Of a stretch of 64,000 bases of DNA, positions 62,747 to 64,000 are shown in pieces. The notes below the pieces were generated by a model. The model worked only from the letters and a program-made list of their open reading frames with translations, searched no databases and had not been told where the DNA came from. The stretch comes from Hermatobates lingyangjiaoensis (lineage: Eukaryota > Arthropoda > Insecta > Hemiptera > Hermatobatidae): contig JAPFBL010000117.1 in NCBI GenBank assembly GCA_026182355.1, positions 1,541,501 through 1,605,500 on the forward strand, in the 5' to 3' direction. Each line of letters starts with the position of its first letter. Positions within the stretch are counted from its first letter, which is position 1. Both the position numbers and the translations under genes were made by a program.

Positions 62747-64000
62747 TCAAAATTTTTTTTTAAAGCTAGGCACAGAGTTGAAATCATTGCTCTGGACATT
62801 TAGACTAGGGTTACATTCCTTAATATATAGAGCCTCCAGTATATGTAACCTGCCAGGCTCGTGGCACGCTTGCAGAATGGAAGTGCCCTCAATCAGGGCC
62901 TGCCTCGTCAGTTTTTCTCGGTGAGCGTCCTCCGTATGGTTTTTAGGGGCCCCCGTGCTCAGGTGGACAGTCAGACGCCGCGAAAGCTTCGTAGTAGTCA
63001 TCCCTATGTATGAGGATGGGAGGGTTGCACAGTCCCCTATACTGCATTTGTACTCATACACAAGGTGACTACGTTGTAGCTCCGGGGTCTCAGTTCTCGG
63101 TCTATTGTAGAGTAGTAGGTCCGATGTCTTTTTACTTCTATAATATATAGTTAGCCTTATCTTGTCCTGCTCGTTGGTAGTCTGAATATTGTTATTTACC
63201 AGTTTTTGTATTGCGCGTTCCTCTTGTCTATGCTCCGTACTAAAGTATCCTTTGTAAAACAGGTGGATAGTCTCTCCTGTAGGCGGGGCTGTCTCGTTAC
63301 TAGCATACCATTTATTGCAAAATGTTTTAATTGAGTTGGCGACCTCTTGGTTCGAAAAACCATTATTAACCAGCACCTGGGTTGAACGTTCTAACTCTTG
63401 ATGTATGAGGTCCCAACTGCTGCAATGTGTAAATGCCCTTTTTATGTAGGCATTAATAGTGGCCTTTTTATACCTATTAGGACACTCACTATTGCCATTA
63501 AGACAAAACCCAAGATTTGAGGGTTTCCTATATACGTCCGTCCTAAATCTTGGATTGTCTTGCTTCACCAAGACGTCCAGGAATGGCAACTGGCCATTCA
63601 CGCTACTGTCTTTGGTGAGTTTTAGCCCGGACTCACATTCAAGCTGGACTCTAAGCAGTTCAATTTGCTCTTGATTGTCGGCCATGACAAAGATATCGTC
63701 CACATATCTAGCATAAATAGATGGCTTGCTGGTTCTTGAAAATAAATCTCTCTCTACTCTAGCCATGAAAAAATTTGCAAACAAGACCCCCAAGGGAGAA
63801 CCCATGGCAACACCATCTATCTGCTGATACATAACCCCTTGTGGTGAAATAAAAGGTGACTCCTTCGTGCAAAGTTCAAGCAGTAACTTAAGGTCTGTTT
63901 TGGGGATGTTGATCTTCGGTTGGCAGTTTATGGGGTATATTTCTTCTAAAATGAACTGTATCGTTTTATCAACCGGAACATTGGTGAACAGGGACTCTAC
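62747..64000 (-). CDS. Penelope-type reverse transcriptase with GIY-YIG endonuclease (partial, open to the right edge)
   Basis: A 417-codon open frame that continues beyond the window. From the edge: ESLFTNVPVDKTI (RT), GVAMGSPLGVLFANFFMA, the catalytic YARYVDDIFVM, LPFLDVLV, VYRKPSNLGFCLNG, and HQELERSTQVLVNN (thumb region). The GIY-YIG part follows: HLVYEYKCSIGDC, SSYIGMTTTKLSRRL, LHILEALYIKECNPSLN, with the conserved Tyr, Gly, Arg, Glu and Asn. Stop at 62747. With no frameshift or stop seen, this is the youngest-looking element in the window. The N-terminal part is outside. Confidence 0.93.
   Translation of the reverse strand, partial: VESLFTNVPVDKTIQFILEEIYPINCQPKINIPKTDLKLLLELCTKESPFISPQGVMYQQIDGVAMGSPLGVLFANFFMARVERDLFSRTSKPSIYARYVDDIFVMADNQEQIELLRVQLECESGLKLTKDSSVNGQLPFLDVLVKQDNPRFRTDVYRKPSNLGFCLNGNSECPNRYKKATINAYIKRAFTHCSSWDLIHQELERSTQVLVNNGFSNQEVANSIKTFCNKWYASNETAPPTGETIHLFYKGYFSTEHRQEERAIQKLVNNNIQTTNEQDKIRLTIYYRSKKTSDLLLYNRPRTETPELQRSHLVYEYKCSIGDCATLPSSYIGMTTTKLSRRLTVHLSTGAPKNHTEDAHREKLTRQALIEGTSILQACHEPGRLHILEALYIKECNPSLNVQSNDFNSVPSFKKKF

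Noticed and set aside
63459..63674. Plus-strand frame inside the Penelope polymerase
   Set aside because: Antisense shadow of the RT frame, which carries all the motifs.

Overview
The window looks like a stretch of AT-rich invertebrate nuclear DNA, most likely arthropod. This is inferred from the spliced gene with long introns, Jockey-, R1-, Copia-, Helitron-, hAT- and Penelope-type repeats, tRNA-derived SINEs and many (TA)n tracts. I see no prokaryotic organisation and cannot name the species.

The one host gene I can support lies on the minus strand, from the start codon at 47313 down to 7295. It encodes a subtilisin/kexin-type proprotein convertase, closest by eye to PC1/3. I assembled eleven coding exons by hand. 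All ten junctions are in phase and give 528 codons: signal peptide, pro-domain with an RTKR processing site, catalytic domain with the Asp/His/Asn/Ser set intact, and the first half of the P domain. The 3' end lies beyond the left edge. Most exons are too short to appear as obvious open reading frames.

The introns and flanks are filled with repeats. From left to right: Penelope-like element (PLE) fragments and palindromic elements with hammerhead-ribozyme-like hairpins (1-4.3 kb); dispersed repeat X (5.5-7.1 kb); a Helitron 3' end with a helicase remnant (9.7-10.3 kb); a duplicated unit plus an 8-bp array (10.7-11.0 kb); a Jockey-like LINE (12.7-13.5 kb); a second Jockey fragment (15.7-16.2 kb); an R1-like LINE tail (17.9-18.3 kb); a Copia pol remnant (22.9-23.9 kb); a SINE (29.4 kb); a degenerate hammerhead (33.1 kb); more repeat X; a GC-rich island (35.6 kb); a six-unit 195-bp tandem array (36.6-37.8 kb); a deleted hAT transposon with terminal repeats (40.2-41.5 kb); and more repeat X (45.0-45.9 kb).

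Upstream of the gene (right of 47.3 kb) are a Neptune/Poseidon-like PLE with a well-formed hammerhead (49.5-51.0 kb), a long stretch with no recognisable gene (51.5-58.8 kb), a second copy of the SINE (59.0-59.3 kb), and a PLE cluster (61.0-64.0 kb). The cluster ends in an open Penelope-type reverse transcriptase/GIY-YIG endonuclease frame that runs off the right edge. The most distinctive pattern is that PLE pieces of several families end at (TA)n tracts and carry hammerhead-like motifs just inside that end, sometimes as back-to-back palindromes.
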